A stretch of 24,958 bases of DNA, taken from Candidatus Methanophagaceae archaeon (lineage in GTDB: Archaea; Halobacteriota; Syntropharchaeia; Alkanophagales; Methanospirareceae). Position 1 is the stretch's first letter. Each line of letters starts with the position of its first letter. A program made the position numbers and the translations under genes. The stretch is taken from NCBI GenBank assembly GCA_013374505.1, contig QENJ01000226.1, forward strand, positions 1 to 24,958, written 5' to 3'. This document shows, piece after piece, positions 7,368-16,401 of the stretch. The notes under the pieces are model-generated. The model searched no databases, had not been told where the DNA came from, and saw nothing but the letters and a program-made list of their open reading frames with translations.

Positions 7368-9684
7368 ATGGTAACAGACGATATCATAGAAGAGATCCAA
7401 AGTTCTGGATCTGTATCTGTGGATAAAAGTTTCAAATATGTTCAAATCTGCTCAAAATATCTAAGAAATCCAGAAACCGAGCATGAAGCAAGAAAAAATC
7501 ATTATAAACATCCTTGATAATTGGAGTAAAATAGATGAATCAACTCGTGAAATGTGGACTGATTTAATTGAAGCCGCAGGTTTTTATCCTTACTTAGAAA
7601 AAGAAAAAAATAAACTCGTTTTCAAAAACACAGCCGGAGAAATTAGAAAAGAATTTCATAAATCGGATAATTTGGGGGATAAATATCTTCATGAAGAACA
7701 AAAAATTCATAATGATATTTTAAAGAGTGAAAAAAACCTAATTGTTAGTGCTCCAACAAGTTTTGGAAAAAGTGTCTTGATAGAAGAAGTTATAGCGAGT
7801 AAAAAATACAAAAATATTGTAGTTATACAACCAACACTTGCCCTTTTAGATGAAACAAGAAAAAAGCTAAAAAAGTATAAAAATGATTATAAAATAATTG
7901 TAAGAACATCTCAAGAGCCTTCAAATGAAAAAGGCAATTTATTTATACTTACTGCTGAAAGAGTCTGGGAATACCACCTAAAATTGCCCAAAATTGATTT
8001 CTTCGTTATAGATGAATTTTATAAATTAAGTGCGAAGAGAGATGATGAAAGATCAGATGTTTTAAACATTGCTTTTAATTTGTTAGTAAATAAACATAAA
8101 AGTAAATTTTATCTGCTTGGTCCGAATATTGGTGCTATTTCTGAAGGTTTTGCAAAAAAATACAATGCAGAATTTGTTAAAACAAGATATTCTTTAGTGG
8201 ACAATCAAGTAATTGACAGGTCTTCTGAGGAGTTTGGGGAAAGAGGTTCTAAAAAAGCAAAAAAAGAAAATGCGTTGTTTGAATTGCTTTTAAATTTGAA
8301 GAATGAACAAACGATTATTTATTGTTCATCTCCTGCAAGAGTACGTTATTTATCGAAGAAGTTTTGCGACTATTTAGTAAAACAAGATATTGAACCAAAA
8401 AGTGAAGAACTAAGCATTATTGAATGGATAAAAAATAATGTTAGCGATAAATGGGGAGTTATAAATTGTTTAAATTATGGGATTGGAATCCATGATGGCG
8501 CCCTACAAAAACATATCACCTCTTCATTTATTCATTATTTCAATGACAATAAATTAAAATATCTCTTTTGCACTTCAACAATCATTGAAGGAGTAAATAC
8601 AAGTGCAAAGAATGTTGTGTTTTTTGATAACACTAAAGGATATAAAAAACCAATAGATTTTTTTGATTACAGTAATATTAAAGGAAGATCTGGAAGAATG
8701 ATGATACATTATATCGGAAGAATATTTAATTTCAATAAGCCACCTGATGGAGAACAAATTATCGTTGATATACCGTTTTTTGAACAAAATCCGGTTCGTG
8801 ATGAAGTTCTAATTCATATAGATGAAAAGGATGTCAGGAATAAAAGAAGCAAACAATATACAGAGCTCAAGAAAATACCCTCCGAAGAAAGAGAATTGTT
8901 TAAAAATAATGGAGTTTTGATAGAAGGGCAAAAAAGGATTTTAGAAATACTTAAAAGAGATATTCATGATAAATATGACTTGTTGTTTTGGCATGGTTTT
9001 CCAGGATACTACCAATTAGAATATGTTTTGTCTTTGGCGTGGGATAATTTAATTACAGAAGGAGAGACGACAAGACCTATGACTTTACCTAAGTTAATTA
9101 CTGTAACACATAAGTATGGGGGAAAAGAAAATCAGAGCATTGATTTTTTAGTACAAAATACTTTCCAATTTTATAAAGAAAGAAGAGAGGAGTGCAAAGA
9201 ACTAAAACCGACAGTCGAAAGGAAATTGCAAAGTATGGATCGCGAAGATAAAAGGAGATACAAGAAAGGTGAAGAATACAAAAAGTACAATTTTTATAAA
9301 AAATTTATGCCAATGGATGATAGTGAATTATTTGATGAAGCAGTAAGAGATGCTTTCCAGATATTAAGACATTGGTTTCATTATAAAGTTTCAAAATGGC
9401 TTAATGTAATGAATGAATTACAAAAATATGTTTGTGAAAAGAATAATTTAGAACCAGGTAATTATGCATATTACGCTAATCAAGTTGAAAATGACTTTGT
9501 AAGGAAAAATTTATCAATTCTTGTGGAATACGGAGTTCCGAAATCGGCAATAAATAAATTAGAAAACAAAATATCCAAAGATTTGAATGAAGACAAGGTT
9601 TTAGATGAAATAAGAAATAGGGAATTAATTGAAACTTCCGAACTAATTGACTATGAAAAGGAAAAAATAAGGGAAAATCTATAA
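7368..9684 (+). CDS. hamB: HamB, Hachiman superfamily 2 helicase (apparent frameshift at 7493-7498)
   Basis: Helicase partner of HamA. Counting from the in-frame ATG at 7483 (733 residues), Walker A APTSFGKS is at 90-97 and the DExH-like Walker B VIDEF at 175-179. C-terminal RecA-domain motifs include FCTSTIIEGVNT and SNIKGRSGRM. A more natural start is the ATG at 7368, one base after hamA. That frame reads MVTDDIIEEIQ to NPETEHEAR and then runs into a stop at 7515-7517. Removing one A from the A6 run at 7493-7498 joins EHEAR to KIIINILDNW and gives one ORF of about 771 residues. As written, a shortened protein could still start at 7483, keeping all helicase motifs but losing about 40 N-terminal residues. 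The cause may be a sequencing error, a real mutation or slippage. Confidence 0.85.
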
Positions 9685-9704
9685 CAATTTTATTAAAAGG
9701 AACT

Positions 9705-10108
9705 CACCCGTCCTTCGGACATATACACTCTCTCGTCGAATATCTGAGTGACATGGATATAGACGACATCGCCGATGACGTCTATTTTGATCAGGACAGC
9801 ATCGAAGTAGAAGAACTTTGGGACCGTTCCGGACGTACGAGAACTCTGGCTACGTAGAGCCGGACGAGGTGGCGTTTCAGATGTTCGAAGAGGCTTTAGA
9901 GCCGTTCTTAGACGAGATGCAGAAATACCAGAACCTCTCGATGTTTGCAGAAGCAAAGGACTATTGCATCAGTATATTGAAAGGGATATGCAAATTCGAG
10001 AATGATTCAACCTCTGAGTACAAGGATTGGGCGGTAGATGCACCCGCGGATTTTTTTGGACATATCTTAGACGACTGGAAAAAAAGGGCAAAAAGGGGTT
10101 ACAGATGA
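9705..10108 (+). pseudogene. frameshifted remnant of an unrecognised acidic helical protein
   Basis: Two pieces in different frames read as one protein. The first, 9705-9857, contains HPSFGHIHSLVEYL, DMDIDDIADDVYFD and EELWDRSGRT. The second, from about 9836 to 10108, contains YENSGYVEPDEVAFQMF, then EALEPFLDEM and a C-terminal DWKKRAKRG. The shift falls at about 9833-9838 (ggacgtacgag). The sequence is acidic, helical and without transmembrane segments. It vaguely recalls helical tails of archaeal SWIM-type zinc-finger proteins, but I do not assign a function. The G+C rises sharply relative to hamB, so this piece belongs to the resident genome bordering the Hachiman insertion. Confidence 0.5.
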
Positions 10109-10452
10109 GGAGTTGATTGCGGTAAAGAAGGCGGGGCGGTCTTGATTGAAAGGTGATGCTGCAGAGCGGTAGTTTTATTTATCACCCCCCCCCCTGCACC
10201 TTTCCATCTACCTGTTTGTCGGTACTACAACCAAAGCTGTATAAAAGCACAAGAAAAAAACGAGACATTGAATAAAAGAACAAAAAGATTCTTTTAAGTA
10301 AATCCATGTTGAGTTCATGTGGGTTGTGGAATTATCATCGGATGTGTCACTGAACCGGAAGTGTGAGTAGTAGGGGGTTAGTTTTTCCATCGGATTATTA
10401 TTCTGCAACAAGTCTAACGCAGGTAAACGTGCCACAACCATCTCACAAAAGG
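10109..10452. other. intergenic stretch with a C10 homopolymer
   Basis: No gene is convincing here. A run of ten C lies at 10185-10194, a TATA-like gtataaaag at about 10239, and a short palindrome AAAAGA-T-TCTTTT at 10283-10295. An open frame runs from 10363 into the following lipoprotein gene but its first 30 codons lack family support. Confidence 0.4.
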
Positions 10453-11463
10453 ATGAAAAAAAGAACCATCGTAAGTTTAATAGCAATCGCAGCGGTGGTA
10501 GCGGTAGCGATGTTTGCAGGGTGCATAGAAGAAGAGACACTTACACCCATTCCAGAGCCAATGGCTCCCGAAGAGACTCCAACACCCTCACCACCACCTG
10601 TTTTAGACGACATACAGGTCTCAGATGAGGAAACAGTCAGGATTGGTGCATTCAACATACAGGTATTCGGAAAGAGCAAAGCGGCAAAGCCGGAAGTCAT
10701 GGCTGTACTGGGGCAAATTATTCGTACTTATGATGTCGTTGCTATACAAGAAATCAGGGATGCTTCCCAAACCGCACTGCCTGCAATGCTCGATTTCGTG
10801 AACGCCAACGACTCACAGTATGTTTATGTTGTTAGTGAACGGTTGGGGCGCACTATCAGTAAAGAACAGTATGCTTACATTTATAACAATCAGACAGTTG
10901 AACTGACGGGCACATCGCATACATATCCTGAACCGGCAGGTACTGATCCATTCCACAGAGAGCCGTATATCGCATCTTTCAGAGCAATCAATGGTAATTT
11001 CGATGTTACGCTTATTGTAATTCACACCGACCCCGATGAAGCAACAGAAGAGATAAACGCACTTGAGGATGTGGTTAAATATGCCCAACGCACGTATCCG
11101 GACGAGCAGGACTTTATTGTTTTGGGCGACTTGAATGCAGACGGGTCGTATTTCAATGAAGATTCCGCTTCTACGATGAACAGCAGCGATTATTACTGGT
11201 GCATAAACAACAGCCTGGACACTACCACAAAATCCACTAATTACACCTATGACCGTATAATAATCACGAATCAAACAGTCCCTGATTTCTGTGGTGAATC
11301 CGGTGTTTTCAGGTATGACATAGAGTATGGATTAACAGTAAATGAAACGATTGCGGTATCGGACCATTATCCAGTATACGCAGAGTTCAGGCGTAATAGG
11401 GATATGGATTCCACAGCAATGCCAATCGCAACTCCAGCGCCAGAACCACTCGAGGAAATTTAG
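10453..11463 (+). CDS. secreted lipoprotein with a DNase I-like (endonuclease/exonuclease/phosphatase) domain
   Basis: A 336-residue lipoprotein. Residues 1-24 are a signal peptide with a lipobox ending in FAGC (C24), then a Pro/Thr/Glu-rich linker (30-50), then the catalytic domain from about 60 to 312. Family motifs are AFNIQVFG (66-73), the metal-binding glutamate in AIQEIRD (97-103), H191 in VIHTDPD, GDLNADGSYF (225-234) and the terminal SDHYPVYAEF (303-312). The domain cleaves phosphodiesters, most likely extracellular DNA, at the outer face of the membrane. The ATG at 10453 is preferred over 10363 because the signal peptide starts there. DNA scavenging, phosphate acquisition or defence at the cell surface are all possible; the neighbours do not decide. 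Cysteines at 250 and 280 may form a disulfide. Confidence 0.85.
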   Translation: MKKRTIVSLIAIAAVVAVAMFAGCIEEETLTPIPEPMAPEETPTPSPPPVLDDIQVSDEETVRIGAFNIQVFGKSKAAKPEVMAVLGQIIRTYDVVAIQEIRDASQTALPAMLDFVNANDSQYVYVVSERLGRTISKEQYAYIYNNQTVELTGTSHTYPEPAGTDPFHREPYIASFRAINGNFDVTLIVIHTDPDEATEEINALEDVVKYAQRTYPDEQDFIVLGDLNADGSYFNEDSASTMNSSDYYWCINNSLDTTTKSTNYTYDRIIITNQTVPDFCGESGVFRYDIEYGLTVNETIAVSDHYPVYAEFRRNRDMDSTAMPIATPAPEPLEEI

Positions 11464-11761
11464 AGCTCCTTAAGCTAAAACAGAGATTTGTCCCAATCGT
11501 CCTATTTAATTTCCATTTACGATAATATGCACCGTAATAACGCATCATTTTGAACTGTCTCTCAGAATAATAATCGTGGAATCCAGTATTTGGAGAGCCT
11601 CGTTCCCCCATCACTTCTTTTGGTTTTGATTTCGTTGTGCTTTTCCATTTGACGTCATAAATTGAGTTTAGAAGCTTTCTTCTTCTGTATATGAATGCCG
11701 CTAATGGGACTGCAATAGTTAAAAGAATTGCTAGGATCCCTAGGATTATTCCAGTATCCAT
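11464..11761 (-). CDS. small single-pass membrane protein, probably truncated
   Basis: The frame starts at ATG 11761 and runs to a stop at 11387, 124 codons, but the last 25 overlap the lipoprotein gene on the other strand and look like antisense read-through. The N-terminus has one membrane helix (about residues 4-25, ILGILAILLTIAVPLAAFIY) followed by RRRK, then a basic, tyrosine-rich cytoplasmic part (HDYYSERQFKMMRYYGAYY). The layout is like short membrane anchors of larger accessory proteins. No family is recognised. It is likely a 5' fragment of a lost gene or a small orphan. Confidence 0.4.
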
Positions 11762-11899
11762 TTTTTTCTCTCTATTTAGAACATGAATTATTGCTACTCA
11801 CTCTTCGTATATGAGGTATATTATTTCTTTGGTAAAGCTAAAAATTTCTTTTTGAAAGAAAGGTTTTTTATCAGGTCCGCGCCACGAACAAAAAAAAAT

Positions 11900-12006
11900 A
11901 AATTATTGACACTAATTAACATTGATTAACACAGGAAAAAATAAAATCCGTGTAAATCCGTGTAAATCTGCGTCTTAAATAGGTAGAAGTTATACTTTAT
12001 ATACAA
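11900..12006 (+). repeat. dispersed repeat, module C (copy 1)
   Basis: About 105 bases closely matching 20991-21090. It starts with attgacac and two attaacac-type units, continues with ccgtgtaaatc units and ctgcgtc-taaata, and ends with the TATA-like string actttatatac. In this copy the box lies about 28 bases upstream of the gene at 12030. Confidence 0.7.
11995..12004 (+). promoter_or_regulatory. TATA-like box carried by the repeat, upstream of the gene at 12030
   Basis: The box actttatata is the 3' end of repeat module C and lies about 26 bases from the ATG at 12030, with gagaaggtgg between them serving as ribosome site. The same box occurs in the other module C copy at about 21076-21084. 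Confidence 0.5.
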
Positions 12007-12029
12007 CAAGAGAAGGTGGAAAGAATAAG

Positions 12030-12389
12030 ATGAAGGAGAAGGATATGAGCTTTCCAACATTCGATATAATAGTAGAGCCCGAGAAAAAGAAGAAGCTAAT
12101 TTTCTTCAAAATAGGAAAGATCTGGTGCTTCAAATATTTCTTCGCAGACAAAGAAATCTTCAGTGAATTATTGGAATACTATAATCGCGAGAAATACCGG
12201 TTTGAGCTTGGCTCGGTTGGTGCAAGGAACAAGATAATGAAGTATCTCGAGAAAAAAGGGTTTGGACCTGTTCTGATTGAAGACACTTCTGCCTATACAG
12301 TAAAGATTGATCGGTTTAAGAAGTATGGACCCATCCTGAAAAATTCAATTGATCATGATGAGAAAGGAAAGGATATTCGTAATGAATGA
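12030..12389 (+). CDS. hypothetical protein, 119 residues
   Basis: A lysine-rich soluble protein with a beta-rich start (FDIIVEPEKKKKLIFFKIGKI, WCFKYFFADKEIF) and a helical middle (SELLEYYNREKYRFEL). It continues with SVGARNKIMKYLEKKGF and ends in a charged tail (SIDHDEKGKDIRNE). It has no signal peptide, membrane helix, cysteine pairs or recognisable catalytic motif, and I do not recognise the family. An aaggtgg sequence precedes the ATG closely. Its stop overlaps a 19-codon ORF whose own stop immediately precedes the start of the next gene, suggesting one transcript with the helical protein downstream. Confidence 0.6.
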   Translation: MKEKDMSFPTFDIIVEPEKKKKLIFFKIGKIWCFKYFFADKEIFSELLEYYNREKYRFELGSVGARNKIMKYLEKKGFGPVLIEDTSAYTVKIDRFKKYGPILKNSIDHDEKGKDIRNE

Positions 12390-12441
12390 TTTGGTATCTG
12401 TTGAGGATGCGATTGCGAATGGTGCGGAGAAGGTGGTATAA
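12382..12441 (+). CDS. 19-residue small ORF linking two genes
   Basis: An ATG overlapping the end of the 119-residue gene opens a short frame (MNDLVSVEDAIANGAEKVV) whose TAA directly abuts the GTG start of the following gene. It may be a coupling peptide or a remnant. Its length makes chance quite possible. Confidence 0.2.
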   Translation: MNDLVSVEDAIANGAEKVV

Positions 12442-13302
12442 GTGTTGTTAAGACATAAAAAATCAATGAGACATCACTGGAGTATAGAAAAGGTCGAGAC
12501 GCTTTCAACGAACGCGATAATAAGAAAATTGAGAGATTTTGATGTTGATTTCAGGAGAAAACAGTTTTTGGTAGACGTGAAGAGGTTTTATTCTGCTGTA
12601 GAACTCGCTGATCATTGGATGAGTCTTATTCCGAGTTCCGCCGTAAGGCTTGACAGAGACTTCATTTGGATGGCTGCGATAGTCCTGTGGCGAAGATTGG
12701 CACCCGATGTGGTAAATTCTGAGCTTTTAGATGAGATGATGCAGAGAGGCTATGACCTTAAAGATGAAAGAAGACTAGAAGAGTGCTGTAATCTTTGGCT
12801 GGAGGTGTGGGGACATTTGAAGAAACGATTCACTTCTGATATGAGCTCCATTGAGGATGCGGAAAGGGCATTTAGCGGCACAGAATTGCTTTTAAACTGG
12901 TGTCAGCATTTAGAAATGGAATTGTGGAATGCTGGGTTAGAAGATACAAGTTTTTTCAAGAAGAGGCTGGAATTTTGCCGTGAGTTCTATCGTATGTTCC
13001 CAGACACGGACAGCTTAGTTATAGAGAACATGAAGCGAGGAGAGGCGGATTCGTATTTCTTCCTCTCTGAGATAGAAAAGGGTGATGATACCTTTGAAAA
13101 ACTAATAGAAGAGTTTCCGGAATCTGCTTGGGGATATATCGGTTGGGGTGATATGTACTGTTTATTCGAGCGGGATGATAGGGTTCCGAGAGATTATGAT
13201 AAAGCTGAGAGAATATATCGTTTGGGGCTCGATAATGCCACTTTTGACAGGGACGCTATCTTAGATAGACTACAGGATTTGGAAGAAAAAAGGAAGACCT
13301 GA
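12442..13302 (+). CDS. helical TPR/SEC-C-type hypothetical protein
   Basis: A 286-residue, all-helical soluble protein. The C-terminal part has tetratricopeptide-like periodicity: ADSYFFLSEIEKGDDTFEKL, then FPESAWGYIGWGDMYCLF and DYDKAERIYRLGLDN. The region before it (LEFCREFYRMFPD) resembles proteins that elsewhere carry a SEC-C zinc motif, but no such motif is present here. The GTG start is supported by an aggtgg sequence at 12431-12436. The ATG at 12466 is an alternative. It probably mediates protein interactions; partners are unknown. A broken SEC-C gene lies at 16.4 kb. Confidence 0.6.
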   Translation: MLLRHKKSMRHHWSIEKVETLSTNAIIRKLRDFDVDFRRKQFLVDVKRFYSAVELADHWMSLIPSSAVRLDRDFIWMAAIVLWRRLAPDVVNSELLDEMMQRGYDLKDERRLEECCNLWLEVWGHLKKRFTSDMSSIEDAERAFSGTELLLNWCQHLEMELWNAGLEDTSFFKKRLEFCREFYRMFPDTDSLVIENMKRGEADSYFFLSEIEKGDDTFEKLIEEFPESAWGYIGWGDMYCLFERDDRVPRDYDKAERIYRLGLDNATFDRDAILDRLQDLEEKRKT

Positions 13303-13656
13303 TAGCCCCTTCTTTCTTCTAAGAAGATTTATTAATTGTGAACTGCCTTTTCCAGACTCAAAAACGGCGGCGATGAACAGGGAAGAAGCACTACTACTGC
13401 TTGAATGTAAGGGACTGGTTCCATCAACTACCATCCCACTACGGGGAATAACTAGCTTTTTTGGCATTATGCTGGCCTGGTGGATATACAGAAAACGGTC
13501 AAGGGTCTTTCCATGGCTGCAACTGCCGAAGTTCTAACAAATCCTGAGATCATTTCAGTTCTTAAAATAGAGGAGCAAGCTTCTTTTGGCTATTTTTTGT
13601 GCGGAGGGTTTCGTGCACGTACACACATACATGCTATTTGGAAAAACATAAATCCG
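13303..13656. other. 354-base stretch without a convincing gene
   Basis: A 54-codon plus-strand ORF (13373-13537, beginning MNREEALLLLE) and a 60-codon ORF (13480-13662) are open, but neither has a ribosome site, a recognisable family or a coherent composition. The stretch may hold remnants of decayed genes. No repeat or hairpin stands out. Confidence 0.3.
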
Positions 13657-16023
13657 TCATAATCCCAATGCAGCCTTTAATGCTGCAGTAGCTACCGGAA
13701 CACTAATTTTAGTTGCTTTGTCAAAAGCCCACGTCCCGGCCTTTTTTAGATATTCAAGCGCTTTTGGTCCATTACCCTCTTTCGCTGAACTTTCGGCAGA
13801 AGCGATAGCACCAATAGACATGTCATGCCCCGGTTCTGTTGCTTCCTCTTTTAACGTTGACCGAAGTTCTGTGAGTTCCTTAGAAAGCTCCGATAGGTCT
13901 ATCTTATCTTTATTTTCGTTCCATATTTGATTGAAGGCCATGTCATGTGCATGAGCGCCAGGACCTATTGCCCCTCCTTGTCCAATAATATAGATGTCTC
14001 TCATGGTTATTTCCTTCATTCTTTCTTCTTTCTCTACAAAACCGTCCAATAGTGCTGAAACCTGTACTTCTTCCCAACTCTCTGGACAATCAACAGTTAC
14101 TTTGCCTTTGTTTTCTGCCTTCAATAATTGTATATAATCAAATTTATGTGTGCACCCGTCTGAACAATTACATGGTATTTCTTGCGCAACCTCTACTTTT
14201 TTTATCGTACTATTAATGTGGTCAAATTGGTTGCGAATGATAGCCAGTAATTCCCGTTTTCTGCTGCCATTGATCTTTATCTCAATCAGTTTTTTCAGTG
14301 GCATGACCTTAACAAGAGCACGTGTACCTTCCCGTTGCAAGACAGCGCCTTCGCGCCAGCATAAGTGAGTCCCATCCGGTTTATCCTCCAAATCCTCGTG
14401 CATAAGTACAATGAAGCGAGTTATCACTCCCGCAGGTAGAAAATCATAGTGATAATAAAACCGCAAGTTGTTCGTTTCATCCCACCCAAATTCCGGTTCT
14501 GTTTTGGGTAGTAGTTCCGCAACCAGATGGCCCTTCTTATCTGGCAGTTCAAATGCCAATTCAAATTTGTTCATCAGACCCAATAATTTTGAAAAGATAC
14601 CCTGCGGATAGATGTCTGAGTCCCAGATTTGGTCTAATTCCCTGTGCAATAAAATCCCGCCTCTATCTAAAATCGAATGTGTGTCCAGAATCTTATACAC
14701 TGCCTTTGTTGCCCATTCTGGATTTAAAATCACCATGTTGCGCAGTTCCAATCTATCACGGAAATGAATAATGACGCCCAGATCGTGCAGGTATTCATCC
14801 AAAATATCCGTTTGTTTGTTATTCAATCCCTCTGACTGGCAGATTCGCTTGAATTTTGTGTACCCTATCCAATTCCGTCCGTCACGCTCTAATCGTTCTC
14901 GTACATTGTACCATGACGCGATCCAGGGAGTCCGCATGTGCGGCAAGTGCCAGGCGGTTTCACTTATTATGTCCTTCAACGCGGGAATCCCTTTTCCGTC
15001 TTTGCTATCTATTTTATATAAGCCGATAATTTGCGGGAATTTCTCTCTTAGCTCTTTCATATTCAGATCATCGTCCCGCTCGTTCCTTTTGCTCAGCACT
15101 AATACTATCGGGCTGTCCTCTCCGAAAGCCTCTATTGCATGCAGCCAGTAGTAAATATGTTCATAATCCTGCGACTTGCGCGCATTCCAAACCAGTAGAT
15201 AGAGTGATCGTTTGGTGAGAAAGAACTGATGCGTGGCGTGATATATCTCTTGGCCTCCAAAGTCCCATACATTTAGTTTTATCTCTTCCTTGTCTGCTGT
15301 GGGTGCTGTTAGCCCCCATTCCAAAATATCTATTCCTTCTGTGCTTTTATCTTCTATGAACTTATCATAAATCAGTCGTTTGGCGAGGCATGTCTTTCCT
15401 ACGTCTCCTTGACCTACCAAGATCATCTTTGCCTCATTGTGCTCTATCGCTTCCTCTGGGAGCTGCCTTAGATACTCAAAAATTGCCTCTATTCCCTGTT
15501 CTGCTATTTCTGGCGGCGGCGATTCCAACGGATTTCCAGATAGGTTAAGCGTGGTAAGGTTTTTTAGCTCCACTATCTCCGCCGGCAATGTCTTCAGTTG
15601 ATTTCCAGATAGGTTAAGCGTGGTAAGGTTTTTTAGCTCCACTATCTCCGCCGGTAATGTCTCCAGTTGATTCCAGGATAGGTCAAGCTTGGTAAGGTTT
15701 GTTAGCTTTCCTATCTCCGCCGGCAATGTCGTCAGTTGATTCCAGGATAGGTCAAGCTTGGCAAGGTTTTTTAGCTTTCCTATCTCCGCCGGCAATGTCG
15801 TCAGTTGATTGTGGGATAGGTTAAGCGTGGTAAGGTTTTTTAGCTTTCCTATCTCCGCCGGCAATTTATTCAGTTGATTGTAGGATAGGTTAAGCTCGGT
15901 AAGATTCTTTAGCTTCTCTATCTCCACCGGCAATGACGTCAGTTGATTTCTGGATAGATCCAATTCAGTTTGCTTCTTTCCTGCCACTCCCTCGATAATA
16001 CGCAAAACATCGTCCTTTTCCAT
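13657..16023 (-). CDS. LRR-Roc-COR GTPase (ROCO protein)
   Basis: A 788-residue multidomain GTPase. Residues 21-181 are seven bacterial-type leucine-rich repeats of 23 residues (LxLSxNQLxxLPAEIxxLKNL). Residues about 197-360 are the Roc GTPase with P-loop GQGDVGKT (204-211), switch II WDFGGQE (253-259) and a G4-position SKRN (311-314) in place of the canonical T/NKxD. Residues about 365-590 are the COR dimerisation domain (WIGYTKFKRIC, NPEWATKAVYKIL). A Cys/His cluster (CNCSDGCTH) follows, then an acidic helical segment, and the C-terminus is an amphipathic helix that could contact membranes (TKISVPVATAALKAALGL). ROCO proteins are nucleotide-dependent dimeric switches. The prokaryotic role is poorly known and could be signalling or immunity. 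The start has aaggag 8 bases upstream. Nothing is broken. Confidence 0.9.
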   Translation of the reverse strand: MEKDDVLRIIEGVAGKKQTELDLSRNQLTSLPVEIEKLKNLTELNLSYNQLNKLPAEIGKLKNLTTLNLSHNQLTTLPAEIGKLKNLAKLDLSWNQLTTLPAEIGKLTNLTKLDLSWNQLETLPAEIVELKNLTTLNLSGNQLKTLPAEIVELKNLTTLNLSGNPLESPPPEIAEQGIEAIFEYLRQLPEEAIEHNEAKMILVGQGDVGKTCLAKRLIYDKFIEDKSTEGIDILEWGLTAPTADKEEIKLNVWDFGGQEIYHATHQFFLTKRSLYLLVWNARKSQDYEHIYYWLHAIEAFGEDSPIVLVLSKRNERDDDLNMKELREKFPQIIGLYKIDSKDGKGIPALKDIISETAWHLPHMRTPWIASWYNVRERLERDGRNWIGYTKFKRICQSEGLNNKQTDILDEYLHDLGVIIHFRDRLELRNMVILNPEWATKAVYKILDTHSILDRGGILLHRELDQIWDSDIYPQGIFSKLLGLMNKFELAFELPDKKGHLVAELLPKTEPEFGWDETNNLRFYYHYDFLPAGVITRFIVLMHEDLEDKPDGTHLCWREGAVLQREGTRALVKVMPLKKLIEIKINGSRKRELLAIIRNQFDHINSTIKKVEVAQEIPCNCSDGCTHKFDYIQLLKAENKGKVTVDCPESWEEVQVSALLDGFVEKEERMKEITMRDIYIIGQGGAIGPGAHAHDMAFNQIWNENKDKIDLSELSKELTELRSTLKEEATEPGHDMSIGAIASAESSAKEGNGPKALEYLKKAGTWAFDKATKISVPVATAALKAALGL
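15481..15963 (-). repeat. tandem 69-base repeats encoding leucine-rich repeats
   Basis: Seven consecutive 69-base units inside the ROCO gene. Neighbouring units are nearly identical at the DNA level, for example the units around 15550-15618 and 15619-15687, and the pair around 15688-15825. This indicates recent duplication or gene conversion and therefore potential for repeat-number variation. The seventh, most 5' plus-strand unit is more diverged. Confidence 0.85.
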
Positions 16024-16401
16024 GTTTTTAACTCCTTATTATCATACCTTCCTGGCTCTTGGTATCTTTATTCCCGCAACAATTCATGAACCGTGCGCGC
16101 TCTTCTGCTAGATCGCCTGGTGAACCCATAAATAATAATCCTGATTACCGTACGAATTGCCGTCATCATCGCCTCCTCTTTGATATTTCAGGATTTTTGT
16201 ATATCTTAAAGTATATGCCCCGCATATCTAAATGCTTTTCGTTTTTTACACATAAAATGAAGCGGAGCCACTATTTTTAGGTGGTGATATTTTGTTCATA
16301 GCACTTTTTTTTTTTGCTACGAGCAAAATCCGCTATAACCAGCGGAAATACCCAAAAAGCGGGGCCGCCACGATAGTTGTAGATCGAACTTCCGAAGGAT
16401 T
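16024..16401. other. 378-base intergenic stretch with a T11 run and a hairpin
   Basis: No gene is supported. It holds the ribosome site of the ROCO gene (minus strand, about 16030), a run of eleven T at 16305-16315 and a perfect 6-bp hairpin TCCGCT-ATAACC-AGCGGA at 16329-16346. The T run precedes the hairpin on the plus strand. Read on the minus strand the hairpin is followed by an A run, so neither strand makes a canonical bacterial terminator. Confidence 0.4.

Noticed and set aside
10813..11274. 153-codon minus-strand frame opposite the DNase I-like gene
   Set aside because: The plus-strand product has a signal peptide, lipobox and full catalytic motif set. The minus frame shows none.
13480..13662. 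60-codon plus-strand ORF beginning MDIQKTVKGLSMAATAEVL
   Set aside because: No ribosome site, no recognised motif, and it overlaps the end of the ROCO gene. A chance frame seems likelier.
15550..15963. Regular 69-base periodicity considered as a CRISPR array
   Set aside because: There are no unique spacers. The units are contiguous and encode leucine-rich repeats in frame.
16305..16346. T11 run plus hairpin considered as an intrinsic terminator
   Set aside because: The order is wrong for the plus strand and gives an A tract on the minus strand. The GC stem is only six pairs.
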